Assembly: GCA_016787605.1 (NCBI GenBank)
Contig: JAEUUE010000128.1
Span: 1-64,000, forward strand
Direction of reading: 5' to 3'
Source: Cyclobacteriaceae bacterium
Lineage (GTDB): Bacteria; Bacteroidota; Bacteroidia; Cytophagales; Cyclobacteriaceae
DNA length: 64,000 nucleotides
Position numbers and translations under genes: made by a program. How positions within the stretch are numbered: the first letter of the stretch is position 1; the number at the start of each line of letters is the position of its first letter. The notes beneath the pieces are model-generated. The model was not told the DNA's origin. It saw only the letters and a program-made list of their open reading frames with translations, and searched no databases. This document shows, in pieces, positions 17,495 through 26,117 of the stretch.

Positions 17495-19699
17495 ATGTCA
17501 ACCATTGAAATTCCCAAAGACGGACTGGAGGGGTTGAAGCAGAACTGGAGATCGGATGCCATGTCCGGGTTCCTGGTCTTCCTGCTTGCTCTTCCGCTCA
17601 GCCTGGGTATCGCCCGCGCCAGCGAGTTTCCGCCGGCGATGGGCGTACTGACCGCCATGGTCGGAGGCCTTCTCGTCAGCTTCTTCGCCGGATCCCGGCT
17701 TACAATCAAAGGCCCTGCCGCCGGCCTCATCACCATTTGTGCAGGCGCCGTCACCGAACTCGGCGGCGGCACGCAAGGCTGGCAGCTTGCCCTCGGGGTG
17801 ATCGTCGTCGCCTCCATCCTGCAAATCTTCCTCGGCTTCCTCAAGCTGGGTTCGCTCAGCGATTTCTTCCCGCACTCGGCCGTGCACGGAATGCTGGCGG
17901 CCATCGGACTGATCATCTTCTCCAAGCAGATTCACGTACTGCTCGGCATCGATCCGGCGCTGCTCAAGGGCATGGAGCCGCTGGAACTTTTCCAGATGAT
18001 CCCCTATTCCATCTCGCACGAAGATATCCGCGTAACCTTTGTGGGCGTGATCTCACTCATCATCATCTTTGGCATGCCCATGCTGAAGTTCCCGCTGGCC
18101 AAGCGGATTCCCGCTCCAATGGTGGTGTTACTAGTCACCATTCCCATGGCGCTCGTCATGGACTTCAAGCACACGGAGCCCGCCTTTGACATGGTCAAGA
18201 TCGGCGACTTCTGGGGTACCGTCGGGCTCAATGCGGACTTCTCCGCCATCAACACATGGGTGTTCTGGAAATACGTGCTCATGTTCCTGTTCGTCAACAG
18301 CCTCGAGTCGCTGTTGACGGTGAAGGCCATCGACGGACTGGATCCCTACAAGCGGATTTCGAATCCCAACAAGGACCTGGTCGCCGTAGGTTTGGGTAAC
18401 GGAATCGCAAGCCTGCTGGGCGGATTGCCGATGATCTCCGAAGTCGCCCGCAGTTCCGCCAACATCACCTTCGGCGGACGTACCCGCTGGTCAAACTTCT
18501 TCCACGGCTTCTTCCTGCTCGTCGCCATGATCGCCTTCATCCCGGTGATTGAAATGATTCCCAATACCGCCCTGGCGGCCCTGCTTATTTCCGTTGGCTA
18601 CCGGCTGGCCTCCCCCAACGAATTCTTCAAGACCTACAAGATCGGGTCCGAACAGCTGGTCATTTTCGTCACCACGATCATTGTAACGGTGGCCACCGAC
18701 CTGTTGGTGGGCGTTGGCGCCGGCATCGCGATGAAGTTCTTCTTCCACATCCTCAACGGCGCCCCGCTGAGAAGTCTCTTCAAGGCACGCTATGAACTCT
18801 ACGAGACCCCGTCGGAGTACCACGTGAAAGTGAAGGACGCCGCGATCTTCTCGAATCTCATCGGCTACAAAAAGCTTTTCAAGCAGTTTGATCCCGGGAG
18901 GAAAGTCTTCATCAATTTTGAAGACGCCCGGATCGTCGACCACTCCATGATGGAATCCCTTCATCATCTTGAAGAAGAATACCATCACCACGGGGGAACG
19001 ATTGTCGTTCAGGGTTTCGACAACTTCACAGCCTTCTCCAACCACCCGTTTGCCACCCGCAAGTTCGACCCCGATGCGAAGAGCCGGCTGGAAATCAAAC
19101 TTAGTCCGCGACAGATGGAACTGCGCTCGTTTGCAGAAGCCAACGATTACACCTTCTACCCGCAGCGGATCCGGAGCCAGCAGAAGTACAAGGACTTTCC
19201 TATCCAGCGAGGACACCAGATCCGCTTTGAGGAGAACATCCTGGAGAAATACCTGGAGGCCGGGCGAATCTCCGTATCCGATGTCACGCTCACGGAAGGA
19301 GCCCGCAGCGACAGCCGCGACACCCACATCACCCTCGTGCTCGTCACCGAAACCGACCTGCTCATCCCCGACTTCGCCCTGGAACCCGAAGGCCTGCTCA
19401 CCAAGTTCTCTGAACTGGGCGGCAACAAGGATATCGACTTCAAGGATCACCCCGACTTCTCGAAGAAGTACTTCCTCCGCGGAAGCAATGAAGACCGTAT
19501 CCGGCAATTCTTCCGGGAAGACATCATCCAATTCCTCGAGAACCGCGAGGAGATGCATATTGAATGTCATCGGAACAAACTGCTATTTTACAGGAAACGC
19601 GACCTACTCGATAACGGGGAGATTCTGTACACGGAGAAATTTGCCGAAGACTTCCTGGAATTGATCGTATCAAAGCAACAAGTGACCACGTCCCCATGA
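17495..19699 (+). CDS. SulP-family anion transporter with STAS-like and extra C-terminal domain
   Basis: A 734-aa inner-membrane protein, start at 17495 (MSTIEIPKDG). The SulP core covers about residues 15-430: MSGFLVFLLALPLSLGIARA, a glycine-rich [48 protein letters not shown] and GLPMISEVARSSANI. A STAS-like segment follows (KVFINFEDARIVDHSMMESL). About 170 further residues (ETDLLIPDFALEPEGLL, KKYFLRGSNEDRIRQFF) form a soluble domain I cannot name. SulP proteins carry bicarbonate, sulfate or other anions. The stop overlaps the porin start (ATGA, 19696-19699). Confidence 0.85.
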   Translation: MSTIEIPKDGLEGLKQNWRSDAMSGFLVFLLALPLSLGIARASEFPPAMGVLTAMVGGLLVSFFAGSRLTIKGPAAGLITICAGAVTELGGGTQGWQLALGVIVVASILQIFLGFLKLGSLSDFFPHSAVHGMLAAIGLIIFSKQIHVLLGIDPALLKGMEPLELFQMIPYSISHEDIRVTFVGVISLIIIFGMPMLKFPLAKRIPAPMVVLLVTIPMALVMDFKHTEPAFDMVKIGDFWGTVGLNADFSAINTWVFWKYVLMFLFVNSLESLLTVKAIDGLDPYKRISNPNKDLVAVGLGNGIASLLGGLPMISEVARSSANITFGGRTRWSNFFHGFFLLVAMIAFIPVIEMIPNTALAALLISVGYRLASPNEFFKTYKIGSEQLVIFVTTIIVTVATDLLVGVGAGIAMKFFFHILNGAPLRSLFKARYELYETPSEYHVKVKDAAIFSNLIGYKKLFKQFDPGRKVFINFEDARIVDHSMMESLHHLEEEYHHHGGTIVVQGFDNFTAFSNHPFATRKFDPDAKSRLEIKLSPRQMELRSFAEANDYTFYPQRIRSQQKYKDFPIQRGHQIRFEENILEKYLEAGRISVSDVTLTEGARSDSRDTHITLVLVTETDLLIPDFALEPEGLLTKFSELGGNKDIDFKDHPDFSKKYFLRGSNEDRIRQFFREDIIQFLENREEMHIECHRNKLLFYRKRDLLDNGEILYTEKFAEDFLELIVSKQQVTTSP

Positions 19700-21048
19700 C
19701 CTACCGATTCATCGCCGCGGCCCTCCTGACCCTGTCATTCCTGTGTGCCCGCGGACAGGATTCTCCTGAAGAGAAAGAAGAACTGAAGTATAACCTCAAC
19801 GAGTCGGGATCGCATTTCATCAAGTTCACGCTGCTGAACCAGGTGTGGCTTCGCTACAACGAAAGCAACCCGGGCACCCTCGTGTTGAATGAACCCGCCT
19901 CCTCGACCTTCGACATCGGGCTGCGACGCACACGCTTCCAGTTATATGGTCAGCTGACCGACCACGTGGGCTTCTATTTCCAATACGGACTGAACAACTT
20001 CAACCGTCTCTCCCAAAACGCCGGAAACCGGAAGCTGATGGCGTTCTTCCACGATGCGCTGCTGGAGTACAAGGTGAAGAAGGGAAGCGAAGCGTTGATC
20101 TTCGGCGGCGGGCTGACCATTGCGAACGGGTTGTCGCGCTTCAGCCAGCCCAGCATCGGCACCATCATGACCATGGACGTACCCATCTTCGCCCAGGCCA
20201 CCGTGGATCAGACCGATGAATTCTCGAGAAAGCTCAGTTTTTTCGCCCGCGGACAAGTGGGCAGGCTTGACTACCGGGTGGTTGTCAGCGATCCGTTCCC
20301 CATCACCACCAATGGAACGGTCACTACGCCCGTGACGGTGGCCAACAGCCCGAATGCCTCTTTTGCACAAGTTGGCCATGAACTCCAATACCAGGGCTTC
20401 TTCATGTGGAACTTCTTCGATCGCGAGCCCCACGTGACGCCCTACATGACCGGTACTTACCTCGGCAAACGCAAAGTGCTCAACCTCGAAGCCGGGTTTA
20501 TCCGCCAGCGGAACGCCATGTGGACCGGCGACGGAACGACCAACACGTTTCACGACATGAAGCTCTGGTCCGTGGCCGCCTACTACGACGCGCCGCTAAA
20601 CACCGAAAAAGGAACGGCGCTTTCTGCCTACCTCGGTTTCTTCGACTACAACTTCGGCCCGGGTTATGTGCGCTACAACGGGATCATGAACCCCGCGAGC
20701 AGCGACGCCACTCCTGGGATGCCGACAGGAAGCCAGGGCAACGCGTTTCCCATGATGGGTACCGGCCAGATCGTTTATGCGCAGGCCGGGTACCTCCTGC
20801 CACGGGATCTCTTCGGCGAAGGCAAAGGCACCCTGCTGCCCTATGTCTCGTTGATGACGGCCAACTACCAACGTTTCGATACGAGCATGGTCGTTTGGGA
20901 CATCGGTGTGAACTACCTTATCAAAGGTCATAGCAGCAAACTCACCCTGGACTACCAGCACCGCCCCATTTACGCGCCCAACGGCAACGACTTCCGCCAT
21001 ATCGGTTCCCGCGGACAGGTAGTGCTTCAGTACCAGATCTTCTTCTAA
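19696..21048 (+). CDS. outer-membrane porin, phosphate-selective porin O/P-like
   Basis: A 450-aa beta-barrel with signal peptide (MTYRFIAAALLTLSFLCARG). Features typical of porin O/P-like proteins include the early RRTRFQLYGQLTDHVGFYFQYG, long alternating strands, and a C-terminal strand ending in aromatic residues (VVLQYQIFF). It is translationally coupled to the SulP transporter by a 4-nt overlap. This suggests that the two supply one path for the same anion across outer and inner membranes; the coupling is seen, the shared substrate is inference. Confidence 0.85.
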   Translation: MTYRFIAAALLTLSFLCARGQDSPEEKEELKYNLNESGSHFIKFTLLNQVWLRYNESNPGTLVLNEPASSTFDIGLRRTRFQLYGQLTDHVGFYFQYGLNNFNRLSQNAGNRKLMAFFHDALLEYKVKKGSEALIFGGGLTIANGLSRFSQPSIGTIMTMDVPIFAQATVDQTDEFSRKLSFFARGQVGRLDYRVVVSDPFPITTNGTVTTPVTVANSPNASFAQVGHELQYQGFFMWNFFDREPHVTPYMTGTYLGKRKVLNLEAGFIRQRNAMWTGDGTTNTFHDMKLWSVAAYYDAPLNTEKGTALSAYLGFFDYNFGPGYVRYNGIMNPASSDATPGMPTGSQGNAFPMMGTGQIVYAQAGYLLPRDLFGEGKGTLLPYVSLMTANYQRFDTSMVVWDIGVNYLIKGHSSKLTLDYQHRPIYAPNGNDFRHIGSRGQVVLQYQIFF

Positions 21049-21056
21049 CCCAACTC

Positions 21057-21096
21057 CCTTTGCGCCTTTCCCGCGCCTTTGCGCGCTTTGCGTGAG
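21057..21096. repeat. degenerate 10-nt tandem repeat (CCTTTGCGCC type)
   Basis: Four decamer-like units (CCTTTGCGCC, TTTCCCGCGC, CTTTGCGCGC, TTTGCGTGAG) directly follow the porin stop. They belong to the class of short-period intergenic arrays found elsewhere in the window. Confidence 0.55.
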
Positions 21097-21137
21097 ATAA
21101 TTGCCCATGGCCCCGGAATGTGCTATTTTTCGGAACC

Positions 21138-21587
21138 ATGTTTTCCAAAGCCTGTGAATACGCCATCCGCGCCGTGCTCTACATCGCCATTAAGAGCACG
21201 AATGGACAGCGTTTGGGCTTGAAAGAAATCGCCAAGGAGGTAGACAGCCCTATTCCCTTCACCGCGAAGATCCTCCAGACCCTTTCACGGGAAGGAATCA
21301 TATCCTCCACCAAGGGCCCCAACGGCGGCTTTTACCTCAAACCGAAGGCCAAGCCCATCCCGCTCAGCGCCATCGTCCGCGCCATTGACGGAACGGACAC
21401 CTTGCACACCTGCGGCATTGGCTTGAAAGAATGTTCCGACCGCTATCCCTGCCCGATCCACGACCAGGTCAAGGCCTACAAAGACAGCCTTCGCCGCGCC
21501 ATGAGCGAAAAGACCATCCAGGAGCTGGCCAAAGACCTCACGGAAGGAAGGACGTTCTTGAAGAACCGGGAGAAGAAGGCCAGGTAG
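21138..21587 (+). CDS. Rrf2-family regulator with three cluster-type cysteines
   Basis: A 149-aa Rrf2 winged-helix regulator, start at 21138 (MFSKACEYAIRAVLYIA). The recognition region is SPIPFTAKILQTLSREGIISSTKGPNGGFYL. Cys92, Cys99 and Cys105 (TCGIGLKECSDRYPC) form a C-x6-C-x5-C group, close to the Fe-S ligands of IscR and NsrR, so it probably senses Fe-S status or nitric oxide. A promoter-like TATTTTTC lies just upstream (21124-21131). An iron-sulfur repair protein gene is 7 kb away (28929), a possible target. It marks the left border of the cassette-like island. Confidence 0.85.
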   Translation: MFSKACEYAIRAVLYIAIKSTNGQRLGLKEIAKEVDSPIPFTAKILQTLSREGIISSTKGPNGGFYLKPKAKPIPLSAIVRAIDGTDTLHTCGIGLKECSDRYPCPIHDQVKAYKDSLRRAMSEKTIQELAKDLTEGRTFLKNREKKAR

Positions 21588-21594
21588 GGGATGT

Positions 21595-21620
21595 CCGATA
21601 TATCGGTGTTGGCGGCAAGC
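21595..21620 (+). repeat. attC-like element, 3' fragment at the left border
   Basis: A 12-nt palindrome (CCGATATATCGG, 21595-21606) is followed by TGTTGGCGGCAAGC (21607-21620), which matches the right ends of the later elements (GTTGGCGGTCA at 24574, GTTAGTAAGC at 23322). It is the left edge of the island, 27 nt before the first start codon. Confidence 0.55.
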
Positions 21621-21646
21621 TTTCAAGACGGACAAGAAACTAACTG

Positions 21647-22426
21647 ATGAACGAGGACATTGATTCCAAAATAATATCAACAACTCTATTTTGGACTTAC
21701 GTTCTGGTTGGCCTTCTGACTGAGGGATTAATTCTCTGGCTCTTTCCCTTTACCGGCCTTTCCGGACTGATTTGCTGGCCGACAGCGTTGTTCTTTAGCT
21801 TTGCATTTGCCTTTGTCGTCTTGAGGATTCACAAGAAACTCAAGAGAGGACGCTTAACTGCGGCTTGCTTCGCAGCACTTCTATTCTTTCAATTTTTCAT
21901 ACAATTGCTTTTGACGCCTCAAGAAATTGGTGGAGAACCCATAGGACAAATTTCGGAGGCAATATCAACTTATAGACGATTTGACAAAATTGACTTTAGT
22001 GATTTTGCAAAGTTAAAGCAATTTGAAAGAGCTGCTTACATCTTTAAAAACAAGACATCTCTACCTGACAGCTATTTGGTGCTTTCAATCGACAGTGTGA
22101 ATAACGAGCATTTGGTTCCTGGTGATCCGGACTATTTCATAAAATCAACGACGTTCGTAATTGAAGTTAGAGACGGCAAGAAGAATTGGAACAGGAAAGA
22201 ATTGGGACTAATAGAAACTGATTCTTCAACAATAGTCATCCACCGAATCGGACAAGTAGATAGTACAGTTTACACGACCATAAACGGTTTGTTGAGAGGA
22301 GGAGTCGGTGATTCCCGGAATGAGGGCGTGTCCATTTTTTGTGCCGAGGACGATTTAAAACTTAAAACGGGAATGCAAGAGGTGTTTTACGGCATACTAG
22401 GTTTGACAAGAAAGAGTGGAGAATGA
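21647..22426 (+). CDS. unrecognised membrane protein, cassette gene 1
   Basis: A 259-aa protein with three predicted membrane segments in the first 95 residues (about 10-31, 39-60, 74-91) and then a soluble domain of about 160 residues containing FIKSTTFVIEVRDGKKNWNR and TSTIVIHRIG-like strands. No family recognised. The stop overlaps the next start by 4 nt (ATGA, 22423-22426), so it is coupled to the following secreted protein. This is the only coupled pair in the island, where other genes are single and separated by repeats. Confidence 0.65.
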   Translation: MNEDIDSKIISTTLFWTYVLVGLLTEGLILWLFPFTGLSGLICWPTALFFSFAFAFVVLRIHKKLKRGRLTAACFAALLFFQFFIQLLLTPQEIGGEPIGQISEAISTYRRFDKIDFSDFAKLKQFERAAYIFKNKTSLPDSYLVLSIDSVNNEHLVPGDPDYFIKSTTFVIEVRDGKKNWNRKELGLIETDSSTIVIHRIGQVDSTVYTTINGLLRGGVGDSRNEGVSIFCAEDDLKLKTGMQEVFYGILGLTRKSGE

Positions 22427-23223
22427 AAGAGGCGCTACTGATTGCATGTCTGACCATTTCACAGCTCTTAAATGCCCAGGCCAGGATAATTACAGGAAAG
22501 GTCCTTGACGAAGATCTGGGGGATCTCCCGCTGACCAGCATCCTTGGCAACGATACCGTGCTTCTGGGAAAGACGGACCTCAAAGGAAATTTCCAGATCG
22601 AACTTCCGGCCAATATCGGGAAGCTCAAGTTTACAGCAATCGGAATGGAAGATGCGATAGTGACTCTCCAGCCCAATTGCGCTACGGTTGAACTTATCCT
22701 CCAATACCATGTCCTCTACCACCAGATATCGCACAAGAAAATTGACAGGCTTCGCAAACGCCGATTTGACAAATTGGACGAATTGTATTTAGCAGCAATC
22801 AGAAACAAGCAGTTTTCAGAAGGTGGACCTTGCTATTCACGGGAGTTTGTTCCTCACAAGCCAAGTCTCGATAGGATTCAGGAAGAAATTGAGAAACAAC
22901 AAAAGGAAATCAAGGACTTGTTTAAAAAGCTGAAAGTGGGTGATTCCCTGATCATTCCTTTTCCAACAAGCTATCGGGATGACAGAGCTGAAAAAACTAC
23001 ATTACACTACTATTCCTTTGTCGTAGGTGACTCCGATTTTGATTGTGTGATCGAAGTAGTGGTTATTGGCAAAGATCGCACCAAGGGAGGCTACAACATC
23101 ACTTGCAGGGTGACCACTTGTGCATGCTGCAAACTCGGACCTTTGGTCTTCGAGGGAAAGGACATGATCAATGGACGGGTATTCAAATACAATATGAAGT
23201 ACTTTAAAGTGCTTACAAGGTGA
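22423..23223 (+). CDS. secreted protein with carboxypeptidase-regulatory-like domain
   Basis: A 266-aa protein with signal peptide (MKEALLIACLTISQLLNAQA). Residues about 21-95 (RIITGKVLDEDLGDLPLTSI, then GKTDLKGNFQIELP) match the carboxypeptidase-D regulatory-like fold common in Bacteroidota outer-membrane proteins. A basic, coiled helical part (DRIQEEIEKQQKEIKDLFKKLK) and a beta-rich C-terminus with CRVTTCACC follow. The role is unknown. It is coupled to the upstream membrane protein and followed by a full-length repeat. Confidence 0.65.
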   Translation: MKEALLIACLTISQLLNAQARIITGKVLDEDLGDLPLTSILGNDTVLLGKTDLKGNFQIELPANIGKLKFTAIGMEDAIVTLQPNCATVELILQYHVLYHQISHKKIDRLRKRRFDKLDELYLAAIRNKQFSEGGPCYSREFVPHKPSLDRIQEEIEKQQKEIKDLFKKLKVGDSLIIPFPTSYRDDRAEKTTLHYYSFVVGDSDFDCVIEVVVIGKDRTKGGYNITCRVTTCACCKLGPLVFEGKDMINGRVFKYNMKYFKVLTR

Positions 23224-23225
23224 AT

Positions 23226-23335
23226 CCCGCTCCCAACAGTTTGTATGCACCATGCCGGGTGTTCTCTCTTGAAATAAATACTTAAATTCGTTTCTACGCA
23301 CCGACCCGCGCGTTCCGGCACCGTTAGTAAGCCCT
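23226..23335 (+). repeat. attC-like element A, full length
   Basis: Left end CCCAACAG, right end CCGTTAGTAAGC. The conserved middle contains GCCGGGTGTTC, AAATAAATACTTAAATTCG and CGCACCGACCCGCGC. CGGGT in the left arm can pair with ACCCG in the right. Left and right ends are inverted (CAAC against GTTA). Confidence 0.65.
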
Positions 23336-23399
23336 GCTAGACCAAGCACGCCGAAAATGCTGGTCGTTTCAGGTAATGCGCTCTAAAAGTCTTCAACCA

Positions 23400-23831
23400 A
23401 TGAAAATGGGCCTTGCCATACTAACCCTATTGATTTCATTTGCAATAACCTCATCAGGTCAAGAGATTAAAAAATGTGATGGCGCAGTTCTATCAGCCAC
23501 CAGCGAAAAACTCGGCAAGCTGAATCAAAGAGAAATAAGGAACTTCCTGCTAACATTTGGAAAAGAGTGTAGAAACAATGTTGAGTATTCTGAATGGAGT
23601 AACGAACTCCTGTTTGCCATTTTGAACAACCAAACCGAATTGTCACTCAAAACAATCGAGAAATTCGAAACCTCCATCGACTTAGAAGAAATACTCGCTG
23701 ATCTAGGCTCCCCTATTAACGATACGATTGACGTCAAGGCCTTAATCCCCAAAGTCGATCAAATACAGTTCAACGGAAAGCTCAAACAACAAATACTCAT
23801 AAAACTAAAAGAGGCTGCGCAGAAGTACTGA
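23400..23831 (+). CDS. small secreted protein, cassette gene
   Basis: A 143-aa protein from the start at 23400 (MKMGLAILTLLISFAITSSGQ, signal peptide; an ATG 24 nt earlier is possible). The mature part is mainly helical and acidic with two Cys (KKCDGAVL and GKECRNNVEY) that could form a disulfide. No family recognised. It is followed by a shortened repeat and then the next cassette gene. Confidence 0.6.
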   Translation: MKMGLAILTLLISFAITSSGQEIKKCDGAVLSATSEKLGKLNQREIRNFLLTFGKECRNNVEYSEWSNELLFAILNNQTELSLKTIEKFETSIDLEEILADLGSPINDTIDVKALIPKVDQIQFNGKLKQQILIKLKEAAQKY

Positions 23832-23880
23832 CCGATTGTGCACACTACCTACAACCGGCATATGCAGGTCGCTGGCTGCC
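23832..23880 (+). repeat. attC-like element, short form
   Basis: The left half (CTACAACCGGCATATGCAG) is joined directly to a right-end-like GGTCGCTGGCTGCC. The conserved middle of about 60 nt seen in full-length copies is missing. The same short arrangement recurs at 26631-26672. Confidence 0.55.
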
Positions 23881-23896
23881 ATAGAATCAGGGAATT

Positions 23897-24478
23897 ATGA
23901 GACTTGCTTCCATTACAACAATAGTCTTGATTCTATTCTCACTTCATGGGATGACTCAAGAAAAAGAACAGGACCTGTGCTCACGGACCAGGAATCTCTC
24001 AACGGCCGACATAATGAGTCGGTTTCCATTCAGCAAGGCCAAAGTCATTAAAGTTGTATCATTTAAGAAACCAAGTAAGGAAGCCATTGAGTGGCAAATC
24101 CCTAAAACAGTTAACGGCAAGATCGATATGACAAGACTGTTTGAGGTTAAGGCGTTGGATGCTTCGCAAACAGCAAGGTTGATGGATATTCTGATGAACT
24201 ATGGTTATGTCCCCTTGTCAAGCAATAAAGCAGAAAAGAATGTTCGAGTTAACCTGTGTTATTACCCAAGACATGCCATACTTTTTGAAGATCGGGGCAG
24301 TAACATTCTGGGATACATTGAAATATGCATTGAGTGCCTACGTTACAAGACACAACCGGAAACGTTGGACGTGGGTGAATTCTGCTTTGATAAGTATAAG
24401 TTGTTAGAGGATTTCTTCAGAGATGTCGGAATAGCGTACGGAATTGGTCAGCACGGAATGCCCTGGATTGAGGATTGA
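23897..24478 (+). CDS. secreted protein of unknown function, cassette gene
   Basis: A 193-aa protein with signal peptide (MRLASITTIVLILFSLHGMTQ). The mature part has several Cys (CSRT, NLCYYPRHAILF, EICIECLRY, EFCFDKY). Segments such as VNLCYYPRHAILFEDRGSNI and GYIEICIEC look like a compact beta domain. Similar small proteins are known in Bacteroidota, but I cannot name the family. It stands alone between a short and a full-length repeat. Confidence 0.65.
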   Translation: MRLASITTIVLILFSLHGMTQEKEQDLCSRTRNLSTADIMSRFPFSKAKVIKVVSFKKPSKEAIEWQIPKTVNGKIDMTRLFEVKALDASQTARLMDILMNYGYVPLSSNKAEKNVRVNLCYYPRHAILFEDRGSNILGYIEICIECLRYKTQPETLDVGEFCFDKYKLLEDFFRDVGIAYGIGQHGMPWIED

Positions 24479-24486
24479 CTCTACGG

Positions 24487-24585
24487 CAGTCAACACGGCA
24501 TTTACGTTGCGCCGGGCGTTCGCTGTTCGAATTAATACCTAACTTCGTTTCAACGCACCGACCCGTGCAGATCGTTGGCGGTCAT
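24487..24585 (+). repeat. attC-like element B, full length
   Basis: Left end GTCAACACGGCAT, right end GATCGTTGGCGGTCA. The middle holds GCGCCGGGCGTTCGCTGTTCG, then ATTAATACCTAACTTCG and CAACGCACCGACCCG. CGTTGCGCCGGGCG in the left arm and CGCACCGACCCG in the right can pair with bulges, as attC sites do. Confidence 0.65.
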
Positions 24586-24638
24586 GCTGTTGATCCATAA
24601 AGTAAAAGAACACTTCAGTTCCGGAGAGGCTTAAAAAG

Positions 24639-24989
24639 ATGTGCAACAACTGCTTTCTGAATGAAATAGATAAATTCGAGAATGCCAACCAGTGGGAGTC
24701 GTTTGATGTTGAACTTTCAAACAAACTTGGACAGGGCAAACTTCATCAAATAAAGGTCGTTACTAGGATACTTAAATATGGCGAGGAGGAAATATTCTAT
24801 GTCTATGAATGCTCAACATGCCAACAAAAATGGAAGTTGGAAGAACCTGGAGATCATAGCGATGGACATTTCATCAAGTATTCGACTTTCCAACAATTAG
24901 CCAGAAGGCAACTTAAGAATAGACAAGTCATTGCCCTTATCATCCTCGCCGTCATCATTTATGTGATAATTCGAGCAATATTTTGGTAA
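24639..24989 (+). CDS. tail-anchored protein with two CxxC pairs, cassette gene
   Basis: A 116-aa protein. It starts MCNNCFLNEI, a CxxC pair, and has a second pair CSTCQQKW at about residues 58-61. Together these could bind zinc as a split ribbon. A single C-terminal hydrophobic segment (VIALIILAVIIYVIIRAIF) would anchor it in the inner membrane with the metal site in the cytoplasm. No family recognised. It is flanked by full-length repeats B and C on both sides, the cleanest single-gene cassette in the array. Confidence 0.6.
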   Translation: MCNNCFLNEIDKFENANQWESFDVELSNKLGQGKLHQIKVVTRILKYGEEEIFYVYECSTCQQKWKLEEPGDHSDGHFIKYSTFQQLARRQLKNRQVIALIILAVIIYVIIRAIFW

Positions 24990-25007
24990 CACCAAGGCAT
25001 GATAGCG

Positions 25008-25112
25008 CGAACAGCCAACAATGTGCATTCAGCATGCTGGCATTCCGTCTTGAAATAAATTTCTAAATTCGATTTACGGGGCGCTGCCTACACGGATCGT
25101 TGCGGTCAATTT
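25008..25112 (+). repeat. attC-like element C, full length
   Basis: Left end GCCAACAATGTGCA, right end CGGATCGTTGCGGTCAA. The middle has GCATGCTGGCATTCC, TTGAAATAAATTTCTAAATT and a diverged right arm GGGGCGCTGCC. The middle A/T-rich core aligns with copies A, B and E. Confidence 0.6.
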
Positions 25113-25115
25113 ACT

Positions 25116-25655
25116 ATGCGCGGAATAATACCACTCTTCATCATTCTCAGCCAGCTTAATTGTGTAGCCCAGACCTATAGTAAGGTTGTTCCAGATTCAA
25201 TTGTTGAGGCTTTTGTATTCGAAGTTCTGCATTCCAAGGAGCCATACAGTTCAATCTTCAACAAACTTCCAAAACGTATCTACAACAAACCTATCCACAT
25301 AGGATCCGCAAGCTGGACATTCGAAACAGATACTGCCTTCCAGGCAGTGTTTAAGATCCTATACACAGGTGAGCACGCCCTACCCTCCGAAGATGTGGTT
25401 TATATTCAAAAACAATATTATGGAATCAAGGAGTCAGCATGGGCATTCAAGTCTTCCAATCTCAAATTCAAAAAGAAAAGAGGAAGAAGAATCTATGAAT
25501 ATTCAATCCCACTCTTTACCAAAGATCATGATAAAGCCATTTTCTGGAGATACTGGTCTGGCGGGCCTCTTTATGCATACTCAGAATTGCATCTTTATAG
25601 CCGCATAAACGGAGTATGGAAGATTGATAAAATATTAGCTGGATGGATCTCATAG
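25116..25655 (+). CDS. secreted protein of unknown function, cassette gene
   Basis: A 179-aa protein with signal peptide (MRGIIPLFIILSQLNCVAQ; a Cys just before the cleavage site gives a weak lipobox LNC). The mature part has mixed alpha/beta character and a basic stretch (KFKKKRGRRIYEYS), ending in YSRINGVWKIDKILAGWIS, a strand pair seen in many small NTF2-like or immunity-like proteins. Family not recognised. It begins 4 nt after element C and is followed only by a left-end fragment. Confidence 0.6.
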   Translation: MRGIIPLFIILSQLNCVAQTYSKVVPDSIVEAFVFEVLHSKEPYSSIFNKLPKRIYNKPIHIGSASWTFETDTAFQAVFKILYTGEHALPSEDVVYIQKQYYGIKESAWAFKSSNLKFKKKRGRRIYEYSIPLFTKDHDKAIFWRYWSGGPLYAYSELHLYSRINGVWKIDKILAGWIS

Positions 25656-25657
25656 CA

Positions 25658-25680
25658 AACTGCCCACAACACGGCATAAA
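25658..25680 (+). repeat. attC-like element D, left-end fragment
   Basis: AACTGCCCACAACACGGCAT is the left end of the repeat (compare AACTGCGCACAACACGGCAT at 27344). It breaks off directly at the start codon of the next gene, so the right part is missing. Confidence 0.55.
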
Positions 25681-26112
25681 ATGACGGATTGGAAAGAGAT
25701 TAAGGACGAAAAGGACATTGAGCTATTGCTTAAGCTGTACGGGCATTTTCATGACGGCTGTCTAAGGGAGGTTCACATCGTAACAAGGGAATCAGTCAAT
25801 AACGACCTATCAATGGTTTTTGACGGACAACTAACTGCGACACTATTATTTCAACGACAATACAAGAACCCAACAGCGATTGAGCTTCGATTTGACAATG
25901 TGGACCAGTTCAATTTCAATCCACCTAGCCCTGAATATGACTCAATAATTTATAACGCAACATTTAAACAAGTCGACAATCTATTCTACTGGGCAGATGA
26001 GGACAAATGGGAGGTTGGAGACAACGACGCGACCTGGATATCTGGAGAGCGAGTCTACTGGAGGGAAAGACCCCAGCTGATCGGGCAAGTAAATAGATTG
26101 AATACCGAATAG
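25681..26112 (+). CDS. cytosolic protein, immunity-protein-like, cassette gene
   Basis: A 143-aa protein without signal or membrane segment. DWKEIKDEKDIELLLKLYGHFHDGCLREVHI, then LLFQRQYKNPTAIELRFDNVDQF and NLFYWADEDKW form a pattern I associate with small stand-alone proteins found in polymorphic-toxin immunity and cassette settings; the exact family is not named here. The start codon abuts the repeat fragment D, so there is almost no leader. A full-length repeat follows. Confidence 0.6.
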   Translation: MTDWKEIKDEKDIELLLKLYGHFHDGCLREVHIVTRESVNNDLSMVFDGQLTATLLFQRQYKNPTAIELRFDNVDQFNFNPPSPEYDSIIYNATFKQVDNLFYWADEDKWEVGDNDATWISGERVYWRERPQLIGQVNRLNTE

Positions 26113-26117
26113 AAATT

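Noticed and set aside
18491..19570. Long minus-strand open frame of 359 codons opposite SulP
   Set aside because: Antisense shadow of the SulP gene; composition reflects the codon use of the other strand and no motif is seen.
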